NCBI GenBank assembly: GCA_023213315.1
Contig: JAKCPI010031695.1
Coordinates: 62,001-126,000 of the forward strand
Direction of reading: 5' to 3'
Origin: Euborellia annulipes
Taxonomy: Eukaryota; Arthropoda; Insecta; Dermaptera; Anisolabididae
Length of the DNA: 64,000 nt
The number at the start of each line of letters is the position of its first letter. Position 1 is the stretch's first letter. Of the stretch, positions 22,155-34,650 are shown in pieces. The position numbers were made by a program, and so were the translations under genes. The notes below the pieces were generated by a model, which saw only the letters and a list, made by a program, of their open reading frames with translations, made no database searches and had not been told where the DNA came from.

Positions 22155-25100
22155 ATGGAGGCACGAAAAACGTTAAACTCTAAAAAGTGTCGTCGACGTA
22201 TTACGCCATATACAAAACCAAATTCTGACGAACGAAATAAGAATAGAAGCTTTAGACTTCAAAAGGTATAGATAACTATATATTCATTTGTTTTTATTTT
22301 TTTAAATAATAAATATTTAAAAAAATTAGGGAAATTTCAATTTTTTTTTAATTAAAAAAAATTTACTTAAGTTTTTGGCGTATCTTCGTAGCAGTGAAAT
22401 TCTTTGTAAATATTAATTTCTATAGATTTACAGTATTGTTGGACAATTTATAATTATTTCAAAAATAAAGTGAAAATTAATTTCCTTCTTGTTCTAATAT
22501 ATTTCGATAAGAAAAAATAATTACTTTTAAACTTGTATTGATTAAAAAATTAAAAAAAAAAAAAAATTCATTTCTAAGTTATCTTTTCGGAAGGAAATGA
22601 AGTTATTTGAAGAATGAAGTGGCTGTTGAATTTAAACAATTTGAAAAAAGAAAAAAATCCTTTGAATATTTTATTTCTACTACTAAGTGCTCTTACTAGA
22701 ACAAAATCCTATAGCGGGGCCGGAAAAATGTTCAAGGCGGTCCATTTGCGGCTCGGGGGTTGGCCACCCCTGATAAAATAGATTATCTGCGTTTAAAATT
22801 TTCTCTCTATTTACATGCTTGATAAAAATACTGTAAGCCCTAAATTTTTTTTTTTTGGAATTTCGGAGGGAGGGGGGTTTAGACCCTTATCCCCCCCCCC
22901 CCTAATTATTGCCTTGATAGGTACATATATCAGCCAAATACTTCAATACAGTGCAGCAAGAAAGAATGTTCGTCTCCCATCCCTGGCCTATTTTTTCACT
23001 TTCTCTTACCTCTATGTTAATATATATAGAGAGAAAGTATTGGTCAAAAATTCAGTGTAGAGATTTTGATGGATATACACGTTTTGAGGTCACCTGAATC
23101 CAAAAAAATGGTTTTCGCAACATGGTCTGTCTGTCTGACTGTGTATGTGTCTATGAACAAACTATCTCAAGAACGAAAAGAGCTAAGTGGTTGAAGTTTT
23201 ATATTTAAGTTAGGTACCTCTCTGGGACGTAACACGAAGCTTTTGAACAAAATTGGCCTAAGAGTACTAGTACTTAATTAACTGATGTACTTTTTGAGTT
23301 TTTTTTTTTTTTTCGATTTTCTCAAAATTCTCTCAAACGATTTTGATTAAAATTCAAAGACATCTTCAAAATTTTTGCAAGTGCGAGGGCCCCTTAAAGA
23401 TATTGACTGGAGAAATATACAGACATGCAAGAATTAAACCCAAATCTCATAAATCTTTCAAAAAAAAAAAAAAAACAATGACTGAAGCAGTGTCGGGTGT
23501 CAATTTAATTCTTTGTTCTAAAAAAAATTTCAAGCATTTTTTTTTGTATGAAAACCAACAAAAAGAGAAGTCCATATAATTAAATAATTAATTATGAAAA
23601 CTCAATTAAATGACATAAAAATTTTGACATGTCTAAGAATCCACCTAACAATGTGTTATTTATATTTTCATTTTTTTTTTTGTAAATATTTTTTTCATTT
23701 TTCAATAATATTAAACAAAAAGTTCAACAAGTTTTGATTAATTTTTCCAGAAACTGGCTTTAAATAAATTTGTGAGGTATTTGACTGATATGACTTTAGG
23801 AAATACGTGGCGTCCTTTGTCAAAGGTGTCGACTTTTGTTGTAGACGGCGAGCGGTGAGGGAGTGAGCGAGGTCGCCGTCGGCGGCCACTTGGACGGTAG
23901 TCCTAAGTGCAGGAAATGCATCTGCACTCCAATTGACCTGTCGCCTGTCGAATTCCCAGCAGTTTGGGATGAATTGAGGAAGTCCAGGTTACTTTGTGAC
24001 GGAACTATTCAGAGTACTGATGGTCAAATCTTCCATATCCATCGAGCCATCTTAAGTGCTTCCAGTCCTTATTTTCGGGTAAGCCTATATTTTATTATTT
24101 ACTTACTAAACAATCAGAGTTGGGCAAGATACTAAAAAAAGTATCTAAATACAAGATATAAGTTACTTTGATTTTGTGTATCTAAACACAAGATACAATG
24201 AATTTTTGAGTATCTCGACTCTCAAAAGATACTTTTTTAGGTACAATTTTAGTATTTTTATTAGGAGAATTTTTAATTATAGACCACATGTTTGTATTAA
24301 ATATTTATTAAAAATATATATAATACATTATCATATTAATATATTTAATAAAAAAATGTGGTCTATAATTAAAAATTCTCCTAATAATAATATTTCAAAC
24401 CACAAAAGCTTTAATAAACAATTTTAGTATTTTATCGGAAAATATTTGTTTTTCGTTTTGACATACAAAACCTCAAAATCTTTCTAAAATATATTACTTT
24501 GGCATTGACATTAAACTCATATTCCAAAGTTTATAAATAGATAGACTCCAAAATTAAATATGAAAAAATGAAAGTATCTTTTTTGAAGACGAAGATACTC
24601 AATTTTTAAGTATCTAAATACAAGATACTCAATACAATGATTTTGTGTATCTAGATACTTGTATCTAAACAACCCCCCCCCCCCCCCCCCCCCCCCTGGG
24701 GGGGGGGGGGGGGGGGGCCCCCTTAGATTCAAAAGTATCTTATGCCCAATTGCACCAACACATCTTAGATCTTAAGGTCGCCTTGAGCCTTCCATAACCT
24801 AAAAAGCGAAATGTGGCATTTTACCTCTTCAACTATTCAGATATTGAATATAAATTTTTTTGAAATAAATATGTCTTATTGTTATTATTTATGCGATGGA
24901 GGCACAAATAGAGAATCTTAAGACCCGATTTCCTGATTTCAAATTCAATTATAAGATGTAAGACAAGCTTAAGATCTAAGATGTGTTGGTGCAATCGGGC
25001 ACTAGATATTTGTGCTGTATCTGGATACTGCCCAACTCTGTATACAATTAGAGAAGATCTTTAACTTACTTATTGTTTAAGTTATTCGATTATCTGGTTT

Positions 25101-28100
25101 TGGGTTCATAATTAACAATAATAGATTTTTCCATTGAAATTTAATTTTTTATTCTAGGCATTATTTGTGAATTCTCTTCGCAAAGGAGGCGAAAAAGAAC
25201 GGACCGATGTATCCCTGGACGTCTCGTCAAATGTTCTCCAGCTTCTTCTTGATTATGTTTATACTGGACGATGCGACGTAACCCATTCTAATGTCCAATG
25301 GCTGTTGCCGGCGGCTGATAGTTTTGAAATTCTCGGTGTCGTCCAATTATGTTGCCGCTATCTTTTGCATGAAATGCGTCCTGATAATTCTCTTGGCATT
25401 TATAAATTTGCAAGCCATTATTTCTGTCATGAATTAGCCAATAAAGGTAAGCTTTTCAAATTTAAATATTTTTTTTTTACTTTCTCTTATTTATATACCG
25501 GTATGTAATATTTAGGGAGAAAGTATTGTGATCATGTCAAAAATTCGATGTTGAGATTTTGATGGATATACATGTTTTGAGGTCCTTTGAGTTCAAAAAA
25601 GTGGGTCCCGCAAATTGGTCTGTGTATAACGATTTTAAGCATAAAGAAATTGAGCTACGAGATTGAAATTTTATATATAGGTAGGCCTGTCCTCCCGGAC
25701 ACTCAAAATAAGCTTTCGAACAAAATCGGCCAGAAAGTTCTAGTACTTTACTGAAGTACTTTTTCAGTTTATTTCGAATTTCTCATAATCGGCTCTAATG
25801 ATTTTGATTAAAAATCATAAATAAATTATTTTTTAGTTCCTCTTCAAAATGTATATTCTCATTTTGTCCTGAAAATTGTTTGGAGTACACTTTACTGATG
25901 TAGTAATTCAGATTTCTCAAATTCATTTTCCGGCTCTCCTATAAAGCCAATGTTAAATTCCTATGGGGATTTGCATGTAAATTTCTATTCAAAAGGGGGG
26001 TCCCCTTTGGAACTTTTTACACATTTTTCCAATTCTTATGAAATTTTATATTTATTTAGGATTTTCTATTATGTATAAAATATCCAAATAGGTAGGCCTA
26101 ATTAAAATTCTTAAAAATAACCATAGTTTATTTCAAACAGTTAATATTTAAAACAACAACTACATGTATTTCTATTATTTACAAATAGGTCGACGATACA
26201 TTCTTCATAACTTCAAAGAAATCGTTCAGAGCAGCCCGGAATTCGCCGAGTTGACGTTCGAGGAACTCCAAGCGCTTTTGCTCGATGATGAATTGAATGC
26301 TCGCAATGAAGAGCACGTGTTCCAAGCTGCTATCAGCTGGGTGAATGGAGATCCAGAAAATCGAATCCTCCATCTTCAAGGACTTTTAAGTTGTGTTCGA
26401 TTTGCTCTTATGCCCCTTAGGTTCTTTAAGGAATCAGTTCTCCAACATCCTTATGTGACTAACAATCCTCAAATCCAACAGGTACGTTTTTTAATTAATA
26501 AATAAAGAAACAAGAATGAATGACGAGATTACTTCTCTAAAACCATTCACTTCTTAGCTTATTATTTCTATTGTACTTTTTCCTTAAATAAGAGCAAGAT
26601 CCTTACATGGAATGATCAATTATCTTTCCAGTTTCTCTATCCTGCACGCTTAGTCTGTTCAGAATATGATAACGAGGAACAACCAAAGGAATTAGATACA
26701 TCACAATTGATTTCTAGACCTCGAGTTCCATATGAAGTGCTTTTTGCAATTGGTGGTTGGAGCGCTGGAAGTCCAACCAATTTTGTTGAAACTTATGATA
26801 CAAGAGCAGATCGTTGGTAATACACTTTAATAAATTCATTTTTCACCTCGGGCCTTGGCACATAGGAAGAACTCTCGCTTCTTGTTATAGAAGTGAGATG
26901 TGCGCTTCCCGTCCTGAGTAATAAATATAAATGATAACTATTGATGTAAATTTAATAATTAACTTTGATTTTTAGGTATCTTTCTGTTGAGATGGATATG
27001 ACCCCTCGTGCCTATCATGGAGTCTGCGCTCTTGACGGTCTTATTTATATGGTGGGCGGATTTGATGGCAGCGAACATTTCAACACAATGAGAAGTTATG
27101 ATCCCACTAAAGGACTATGGTCCGAACGTGCTTGCATGTATCAGGTTAGCCATCCATTTTTGTTTCTCAAATTGTTTTACCTCCATGTTCCTAAAATAGC
27201 CCTATATTACTCTGCTGATTGCCGATATCTTATCGATATTCTGATTATCTTATAATATAATTCCAATAACATATTCGGAACACAAAACATCTTCCCAGCA
27301 TCCCTATGCTGTTCAGATCACACTAACAGAACAAAACAATTTCATTCTTCCTTTGTCCCCATGACCTCCCGTGATTGGAACAACTCCTGCGTCTATCTTC
27401 CCCAAACCTACAATCTTCAGACTTTCAATCTAAAGCCTCACCTCTTTTACAACTTTGTCTGGAGTTCAACACGTTGAGTAAAACGTTGGTGTGGACAGGA
27501 AATTTGGCAGTTTGAGCCGGCGGGAAGACGGTACAGTTGAGCGATAACTGAGAAATTAGTTGAAATCCATGACCTGTGGACAAGTCGGTGATGTGGACTT
27601 GTCATGTTCGAATCGTTTTGTTCCTCAGTTTTCCCTAATCACTCCACGATGGTGACCTTCGGCAATGTTCTAGAGAGTTTTTAACTGATTCTATTGACTT
27701 TATGAGTTTCCCATGTATTTGGGTGTTAAATCGAAGGAGTATAGTAACAGGGAGAAAAAGGGGAAGTATGAAAAATTAGTAGAAAAATTCAGAGAAATCT
27801 ATAACCCAACCGTTTTCTAAGATGTTCTAATCTTTTTTCTAACGAGAGAGCATCAAAAATTGACCACAGAGACCTCCCATGACGATATCACACAAGACTG
27901 AGCAAAAAATACAAATATGACTCACCATCTGGACACTCAAAATTAGAACGTTTTAACTGAACGTGTTGAACTGAGACAAAAGGTTGTGCAAAACGGAGGT
28001 CTGGACCTAACCTCAACAGCATCTTCTCAGTTCCCGAGTTGAGTTTCCCCTTTATGTTCTCCTTTTCTTTTATTTTCTTCCTGGTGATGTGACTATTGGT

Positions 28101-31100
28101 CATTATAGGTTGACCTATCCCACAAAAAAAAAAAAAAAAAAAAATTTAAGAAGAAGAAATTCGATGGCTGAATGGTAATTATCAGGATTAGGTAGATGTA
28201 GGCAGCCAGCAAGTAATAAAAAACTTTATTTAATTATTGTGGACGTTTTGGGATCAAATCGCTCCATCTTCAGGACGATAAACTCGCTGCCGGGAGGATA
28301 CTTGAGCAATGGGAATATAATCCTCTCCAGTTCCAGGCACCTAGAGCCTGAGTGATGGACATGAACCATTCTTAGATTGATCCTCCCCGGGGGCCTTGCA
28401 CCCGTAGAGTGTTACGGAGAGCACAATAGATCTTCAAGGTCGGAGTGCAGAGAGGCCCCAGTACAACAAATCAATCAACGTTGCTTAGATATATACATTT
28501 CGGTTCATACAAAAATAAATGAATAAATTTGCATATACCATCAGATGTATACGAGAATTGCAGTAGGTGCATGGTCTGTATTTTTATTTAGTGTCAAATG
28601 GGCCCGAAACAACAATACTGAGTTACTGAGATACATCTGATTGTATATGCAAATTTATTCATTTATGAAAACATATAACCAAGTATTTATTAATTTAAAT
28701 AAGCGAAAAATGTAGGTACCGCCGGGAGTCGCACCACGGATCCGTGATTTACGCTCAACATGCCCTATTCATTTATTTTTGTATGAACCGAAATGTATCT
28801 ATCTCTTCTTCTTCTATCCTCGCCCTTATTATTCCCGCGGTGCGGGGTCGGCTGACCTTATTCTCTCCCTCCACACCCCCTATCCAATGCTGTTGTCTCC
28901 GACAGGCCAAACTCGGTCATATCTCTTTCTTGACCCGATGAAGCCAAGTCATCCTAGGTATCTATCTAAGCAACGTTAACAGTTTATCGTCCTGAAGATG
29001 GGATCGATTCGATCCCGAAACGTCGACGATAATTAAATAAAGTTTTTTTATTACTTGTTGGCTGTCTACATCTACCTAATCCTGATTATCTTATAATTTA
29101 TTATAACATAAATTATAGAATTTTCTTTAGGCAATCATAGTCTTATAAATACCGTATATATGTAAAAATATTAAGAACATGGAGATAACAATGATTATTC
29201 CTACATTTAATACTATTAATTCTTTTAAAAAATATAATAATTTCTGATTTCAGGCACGTTGTTATGTGAGTGTCTGTGTTCTGGGCGGAATGGTTTATGC
29301 TCTTGGAGGGTATAATGGAAGAGTGAGAATGGCCTCTGCCGAACGTTATTGCCCGAAAAATAATCAGTGGGAAATGATCCAATCCATGCACAAGTAAGTA
29401 AAATTAAAATTTGAGGATAGGTGTAAGCTAATATTTTCTCCAAATATTTCGAAGGCATTTACTAGTGCTATTAAATCACTTCTTCATTAGAGTGAGCCGC
29501 TGCTTAAGAAATACTATTAAATGTCTTCGAAATTTTCCGATAAAACAATCTAAAAATTTTCTCATTGACAAGAAAGTAGCCTACATCTATGGGAGCATAC
29601 AAGTATTACGTAACGCAATTTTTGAAGACTTTTGACCTCCCCCTTCCCCCATGTAACGCGCCGCAACATTTTTCTGGACCCCCCCCCCCCCCTAGACGTT
29701 ACGTAACGCTCAAGTGCCCATTTTTATCTAAAAGTCACAATTATGTTGCGCAAAGTACCGGAAGGTCGCTAAAATACAAGTTACGTAACCAGTTGTTAAG
29801 CCCCCCCTCCCCTCTTTGTAACGCATAGTAACGTTGAACGAGACCCCCTCCCTTCCCAAATTGCGTTACGTAATACTTGTACGCTCCCTATCTTCAATAT
29901 ACTAATTGGCACGCCACATCCTTTCGTATATAATAAAAATTATCTCCTAATTTAATAACTATTTCCATCATAGGTTGTTTGTTTTTTTTTTTATAATTTA
30001 TATACTTATCAGGGGCATATAGAATTTTTCGGGGGGGGGGAAAGGCGAACACATTTTTAAATACCCCCCCCCCCCATACACAAAAATATTTTTAAAATAC
30101 CGGATATACCTGAGCCCCGAGGGCCCGGACCCTCTCAAAGACAAATTTTCAATAATTTTTTTTATCTAAATTTTTTCCGTTTTCACATGAGCCCGGAGGG
30201 GCCGAGCCCTCTCAAAGACAAAAGTTTTAATAAAAACATGCTTATATATTAATATATTTCTTTAATTTATGCGACGTAACTTTTTCAAACAAAAATATAG
30301 ATATATTGGCCAATTAATTTTAATTTTTAATCTGGAACCGTTGGCTCTAGTTAAAACATTATGATTTAATTCTCCTATTACATAGATATTGGCGATATAT
30401 CCGTATATATGTATATAGATTTGAAAAATTTTGGGGGACCCGACCCCCTCGACCCTCTCCCCCTTATATACGCCCGTGATACGTAGTTACGTAACGAGTA
30501 AATTTGCACCAACTTTTATACAGACTCGATCAGTATATATGCATATATATATAAAGTATACTGTAGCAAGTGAGATCGCCCCCCCCCCTTTTTAGCTTCG
30601 TGGCAGGGCTTTTGACAACCCTGGGTAAATAGCTACCATCGTATTCACCAGGAAAGCTCTATTGCAAGGAAAAGATTTGAAATTGTGAAAATAATTCCAA
30701 CCTTTTTAATATTTTTAGAGACTACAGACAAGAAGAAATTAAAGGTTTATTTTTTTTTTTCAGGCAGAGATCTGATGCAAGTGCAGCCGCACTCAACGAC
30801 AAAGTCTACATCGCCGGTGGATTTAATGGCCAGGATATTTTAAACACAGCTGAAGTCTACGACCCAAGCACCGGCCAATGGACGTTTATTGCTCTCATGA
30901 ATACTGCACGCTCTGGAGTATCTCTGGTCGCTTATAGGTGAGCTAACTAAAACTACTACCTCTACTTTTCTTCTGTGTGTATATTGTTTCTTGCCTATGT
31001 ACAAAATGTTATTCTCTTAATACAATGTCAGCGCCCATGACTCATGGCTCAGAGAGAAGACATTAACTTCTCGAACCTAGGGTCCTGGGTTCGCTTCCCG

Positions 31101-34100
31101 TTCCAAGCGAGGAAAATTTATTTCATTTGAATTGGCTACCAATCATTTGAAATAAATAGGGATACGATCTGAATGGCTTTAGATGCCGAAAAAGACATTA
31201 AACAAATTTTAAAAAATGTTCAATGTCCGCATTTTAATAAAAGAGAACAAACAAGCCGATCGTCTGACGCTTGATATTGGTGGAAGGATTTAGAAGAATA
31301 ATTTAGGTACTTTTGAAACAAAACACTGAATTCAAAAATCAGATTCGATATTCATATTTTATATGATCGAAATTTAATGAAAATTCCTCATATTACTTTC
31401 TCTTATCGATATGTATATATTGATATACATATATATAAAGAGAGAAAGTATTGCGATCATGGCAAAAATTCGAATCGAGATTTTGATGGATATACATGTT
31501 TTGAGGCCCCTCAAATTGGTCTGTCTGTGGTGTGTGTGAGTGACTGTCTGTCTTTGTGGACATTTTTAAGCATAAAGGAATGAGTTACAAGGTTGAAATT
31601 TTATATTTAAGTTAGGCACCCCCCCCCCCCTCCCCTAAGTCGTGAAAATAAGCTTTTAAACAAAATCGGTAAAAACCTTGGTCAAAAAGTACTAGTACTT
31701 TACTGATGTACTTTTTCAGTTTTTTTTTTATTTTCTCATTAAAATGTATATTCTCATTTTGCTCTTGAAATTTTTTGAAGTACACTTTACTCTTGTACTT
31801 CATAGAAAAAAGGTAGGGAGAAATGGTTGCCATGGTAACAGAATATAAATCTTTTTAGATTAAAATTCATACAATTCAACTATTTTTTAGATGCTCTTTA
31901 AAAAGTATATCAATAAAACCTTGCGTGAAAATTGTTTGAAATACATTTGACTGATGTATTTTAGATTTTTCAAAAATCATTTTCAGTCACTTCCTTCCAT
32001 AGAGCCAGTGTTAAAACCCTATGGGGATTTGCATGTTAATTGCGATTCAAAAGAGGGTCCTCTATGGAACTTTTTACCCATTTTAAAAAGTTTTTTCCAA
32101 TTCTTATGACATTTTGTATTTATTTAGGATTCTCTATTGTGTATAAAATATCCAAATATGAGATTAAAATTTTGAAAAATAGCCAAAGTTTATTTCAAGC
32201 AGTCAACTTTTAAAAGACACAGAGCCTATGGAAATTTTGAATCAATTGACTTTTTTACTTTTTTTTTACTTATAAAATGCAAGTGTTCAAGTTTGAAACT
32301 AACGTGCTATGTGAAATTTAAATATATCTCGACACAAAAAATCTGGTGTGACTGCCGCATAGCACACAACTTTCTCTTGCTCTTCGGCAAGGTGTGGTCA
32401 CACCAGATTGTATAACTATTATTGAGTTTTATCATGATCATAATAGTAGTATTAATATTAATAATAATAAAATTGTCTTCCTCAGAGGTTGTTTGTATGC
32501 CCTGGGAGGGTTCAACGGCTACTCGAGACTGGCTTCAGCTGAACGTTGGGATCCTTTCCACTCGCATCAATGGTCCACCATTAATGATATGTTCTCTCCA
32601 AGGAGCAATTTCGCAGCTGTCGTTTTAGATGATATGATCTATGTAATTGGTGGTTTCAACGGTTCATCAACAATCGCTTTTGTTGAATGTTACGATGGCG
32701 ATTCAGAGGAATGGTAATAATTTATTGAATTTAAGGAGACCTAGTGCCCGTGACCTGTGGCTCAGAGAGAAGACATTAGCTTTTCGTGCCTAGGGTCCCG
32801 GGTTCAATTCCCAATCAAAAAAATTGATTTCATTTGAATTGGCTACCAAACATTTGAAATAAATAGAGATGGGGTCTAAATAGCCTTAAATGCCGACAAA
32901 GATCAAATTTAAAAAAAAAAGGGACATAAATAAAAAAGACACCTCCAGAGCTAAGGAAATTGCAAAATTATGAAAAGTTATTTGTAATTTTAGTAGAAAC
33001 TCGATTATTCGGAACTCCGGGTATTTGTTATTAATTTGTTTTTTAATATCTAGACGATCGAAATATTTTGGATAATCAAATTCCTACTCTACTTGTATAA
33101 TAACTTTTGTTAAAAAAATTTTATTTTTAAATCAGTGTTTCTCAAGATATGGTCTGCTGAGCTCCCTTCAAATACATTTTTTTCCATAAATAAAATTAAT
33201 AATTAAATTGTTTCTTATTAATCAATAATTTATTATATCTCTCTATTCGATGTTTATGCACAATCGTTTGTCATACTGTATATAAACAATTAGTGAAACA
33301 CAGATATTCTGTAAAAATATAGGCTATGTCTTTCAAAGTCTCCACAGCCCCATAATTTTGAGAAACTGTTCTAAATATTTCTCTATCTCAAAAAAGAGAG
33401 ATTCTAAATTTGTGTCTCAAATTGTCCTTTTAAGGAATTTTTCGATGCAGTTTTTTAAATTAAATTATAGTGGTGTCATTGAATAGATATTTATCTGTAA
33501 TTGTGCAACATGTATTTTGTTTGAATTTTAATTAATAAATGCAAAAATTATGGGAAAAACCAAGACGTTGCCCGCCAAGATCCAGCTGAGAAAGCCACGG
33601 TTTTAACAATTGGTCAAATATATTAAGTCGGAACTTCGCAAAAATTTGATTAGACCTGAAGTTTAAAGATGAAATTTCATTTCATTTCTATATTGATTTC
33701 AAGCAAACTTTGCTCCTCAACTGATCAGAGTTTCCTAATTCACGGAACACAAGAGAGGCATCTTCCCAGCATCCCTATGCTGTTCAGATCACGACTAACA
33801 GAACTAGTCAATTTCATTCTTCCTTTGTCCCCATGACCTCCCGTGATTGGAACAAGCTCCCTGCGTCTATCTTCCTCAAAACCTACAATCTTCAGACTTT
33901 CAAGTCTAACCTCAACAGGCATCTTCTCAGTTCCCGTAGTTGAGTTTCCCCTTTATGCTTCTCCTTTTGTTTTTATTTTCTTCCTGGCTGCATGTGACTA
34001 TTGGTCATTATAGGTCTTCGAACCTTATGCACCCATTAAAAAAAAAAAAAAAATGGACGATGTTATGCACGAAGGAACCAAGCCCCATTAGCCTAAATCT

Positions 34101-34650
34101 TAGATAAGGGACATTACATTTGCACAATTGTAAACAAAACCAATTACTATGGCGTTTTTTCTTGTTTTATACAAAAAAGTGGACAGAGTAATAATGTTGT
34201 GATTTAAATAAAGAGATAGATCTTCTTTTTCCCTACAAGATGGCGGTCTTAATTTTCGATCATAATGGCGCTTGGTTCCTGCATGCATAACATAGTCCAA
34301 TTAGTCTTACGAATAGTCCATTCACTCTTATCTTCAAAATTTTTGGATATTTTTCTTAAACAAATTTATAATTATATTGAAAGAATATAATATATTTAAT
34401 ATAATCAATAGTATATAAAATAATAATATTGAATTCAAATTATAGGTACGACACTTCTCCAATGAATTTGAATAGGAGTGCTTTGAGCGCTTGCGTTTTG
34501 GCAGGATTGCCAAATGCCAGGGATTTTTCTTATATAAGTAAAGTGCATAGTGGAAGTGGAAGTGGAAACAATGAAAGAGATCGTTACGAACACCAAGAGG
34601 AAGACATGATGATGATCCATGGCGGAGATGCAAGCGATCCTGGAACATAG
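22155..34650 (+). CDS. KLHL10: Kelch-like protein 10, complete
   Basis: KLHL10 is the substrate adaptor of a testis cullin-3 ubiquitin ligase; in flies it activates caspases during sperm individualisation, and in mammals it is needed for male fertility. Exons: 22155-22265, 23845-24078, 25158-25446, 26189-26481, 26632-26816, 26976-27144, 29254-29393, 30764-30937, 32486-32713, 34446-34650. The sum is 2028 nt, 675 aa, in frame throughout. Seen: a 37-residue basic first exon (start inferred: the second exon opens right after an acceptor TAG and has no in-frame ATG), BTB domain (LLCDGTI...HRAILSASSPYFRALF), BACK domain (GRRYILHNF...LDDELNARNEEHVF), then RPRVPYEVLFAIGGW and six kelch repeats with GG, Y and W signatures ending FVECYDGDSEEWYD. 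The Ser/Gly- and acid-rich tail differs from vertebrates. Introns hold hAT, LINE, SINE and foldback elements. Confidence 0.94.
23020..23350 (+). repeat. Dispersed repeat R1, partial copy
   Basis: Starts AGAGAGAAAGTATTGGTCA, then AGATTTTGATGGATATACAC, a GTCTGTCTG run, AGCTTTTGAACAAAAT and AGTACTAGTACTTAAT. Other copies are at 25485, 31385, 37855, 53890, 57005, 58330 and 63255. Noncoding: apparent small frames in these copies repeat the same translated text. Confidence 0.75.
24261..24385. mobile_element. Foldback MITE nested in hAT element
   Basis: The inverted repeats TTAGGAGAATTTTTAATTAT and ATAATTAAAAATTCTCCTAA enclose GACCACA...TGTGGTC. A half copy (GGGGAATTTTAATTATAGAC) is at about 42424, showing a dispersed family. 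Confidence 0.7.
24742..25002. mobile_element. MITE nested in hAT element
   Basis: Terminal inverted repeats TGCCCAATTGCACCAACA...TGTTGGTGCAATCGGGCA extend inward through CATCTTAGATCTTAAG and its complement. About 260 bp, no coding sequence. Confidence 0.75.
25485..26130 (+). repeat. Dispersed repeat R1, long copy in KLHL10 intron 3
   Basis: Runs from the AGGGAGAAAGTATTG head through GATGTTGAGATTTTGATGG and AGTTCTAGTACTTTACTG to the CCTATGGGGATTTGCATG and GGAACTTTTTACAC segments, so it shows more of the 3' half than the copy at 23020. Confidence 0.75.
27285..28140 (+). mobile_element. 3' end of a non-LTR retrotransposon, interrupted
   Basis: CATCTTCCCAGCATCCCTATG...CCCATGACCTCCCGTGATTGG encodes, in broken frame, the SFVPMTSRDWN(KLP)xS signature seen at the C terminus of CR1/jockey-like LINE proteins. 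It continues after unrelated sequence (about 27435-27960) as CTCAACAGCATCTTCTCAG to a poly-A tail at 28121-28144. An uninterrupted copy is at 33750-34050. Confidence 0.7.
28233..28281 (-). ncRNA. Mutated hammerhead motif H1
   Basis: Minus strand: core CUGAAGA (28267-28273) and ACGUC are kept, but the invariant G12 is A (AAA in place of GAA) and stem II ends mismatched. Predicted inactive partner of H2. Confidence 0.5.
28984..29032 (+). ncRNA. Hammerhead ribozyme motif H2, well paired
   Basis: Stem I is a perfect eight-bp helix, UUAUCGUC (28984-28991) with GACGAUAA (29025-29032). Core CUGAAGA 28992-28998, extra U 28999, stem II perfect six bp GGGAUC/GAUCCC (29000-29005 with 29011-29016), GAA 29017-29019, loopless stem III AC/GU 29020-29023, cleavage C 29024. 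Every conserved position is present; the loopless palindromic stem III would favour a two-molecule (double hammerhead) form. Confidence 0.7.
29591..29888. mobile_element. MITE with long terminal inverted repeats in KLHL10 intron 7
   Basis: GGGAGCATACAAGTATTACG...CGTAATACTTGTACGCTCCC ends with TAT on both flanks. The interior has repeated ACGTAACG and C-run units. 298 bp, noncoding. Confidence 0.78.
31025..31205 (+). repeat. tRNA-derived SINE in KLHL10 intron 8
   Basis: CATGACTCATGGCTCAGAGAG, box B GGGTTCGCTTCCC, then TTTATTTCATTTGAATTGG...TTTGAAATAAATAGGG and GATGCCGAAAAAG. The closest relative is 32735-32915 (GTGACCTGTGGCTCAGAGAG). Confidence 0.75.
31385..32410 (+). repeat. Dispersed repeat R1, near full-length copy in KLHL10 intron 8
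   Basis: Begins with the TTACTTTCTCTTATCGATAT / ATATATAAAGAGAGAAAGTA hairpin, passes through every block seen in partial copies (GTACTAGTACTTTACTGATG, CCTATGGGGATTTGCATG, AGTTTATTTCAAGCAGTCAA) and ends with AAAAAATCTGGTGTGACTGC...CACACCAGATT, a terminal hairpin. About 1 kb, no real coding frame. Confidence 0.75.
32735..32915 (+). repeat. tRNA-derived SINE in KLHL10 intron 9
   Basis: Box B GGGTTCAATTCCC, body ATTTCATTTGAATTGGC...TTTGAAATAAATAGAG, GATGCCGACAAAG and an A tail. Confidence 0.75.
33133..33368. mobile_element. hAT-type MITE in KLHL10 intron 9
   Basis: Ends CAGTGTTTCTCAA...TTGAGAAACTG, flanked by ttttaaat and ttctaaat (7 of 8 identical). 236 bp. The CAGTGTTTCTCAA end is characteristic of hAT elements. 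Confidence 0.78.
33745..34055 (+). mobile_element. 3' end of a non-LTR retrotransposon
   Basis: Clean copy of the sequence at 27285. The plus frame reads SFVPMTSRDWNKLPASIF then NLQTFKSNLNRHLL, a C-terminal signature of CR1/jockey-like LINEs, followed by TTGAGTTTCCCCTTTATGC and a poly-A run at 34038-34053. Confidence 0.75.
34054..34299. mobile_element. Foldback MITE directly after LINE tail
   Basis: The left end TGGACGATGTTATGCACGAA and right end GCATGCATAACATAGTCCA are inverted, also sharing GGAACCAAGC/GCTTGGTTCC. Inserted at the LINE poly-A tail. Noncoding. Confidence 0.7.

Larger units (their letters stand above)
24115..25040. mobile_element. hAT-type element with subterminal repeats in KLHL10 intron 2
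   Basis: Ends CAGAGTTGGGCA...TGCCCAACTCTG. Flanks taaacaat and tatacaat (7 of 8 identical). AAGTATCTAAATACAAGATA-type repeats lie near both ends. Two further inserts are nested inside (24261-24385 and 24742-25002), as is a C-run/G-run palindrome at 24673-24719. No transposase is recognisable. Confidence 0.8.
28150..29095. mobile_element. Foldback element H with hammerhead motifs in KLHL10 intron 6
   Basis: The outer arms ATTATCAGGATTAGGTAGAT...GCAGCCAGCAAGTAATAAAA are inverted at 29030-29090. Inner arms around 28500-28560 and 28625-28665 (AAATTTGCATATACCATCAG and complement) form a second foldback. The shared tail also found at 6570-6605 lies at about 28690-28745. One arm's ribozyme is intact and the other is mutated. 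Confidence 0.75.
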
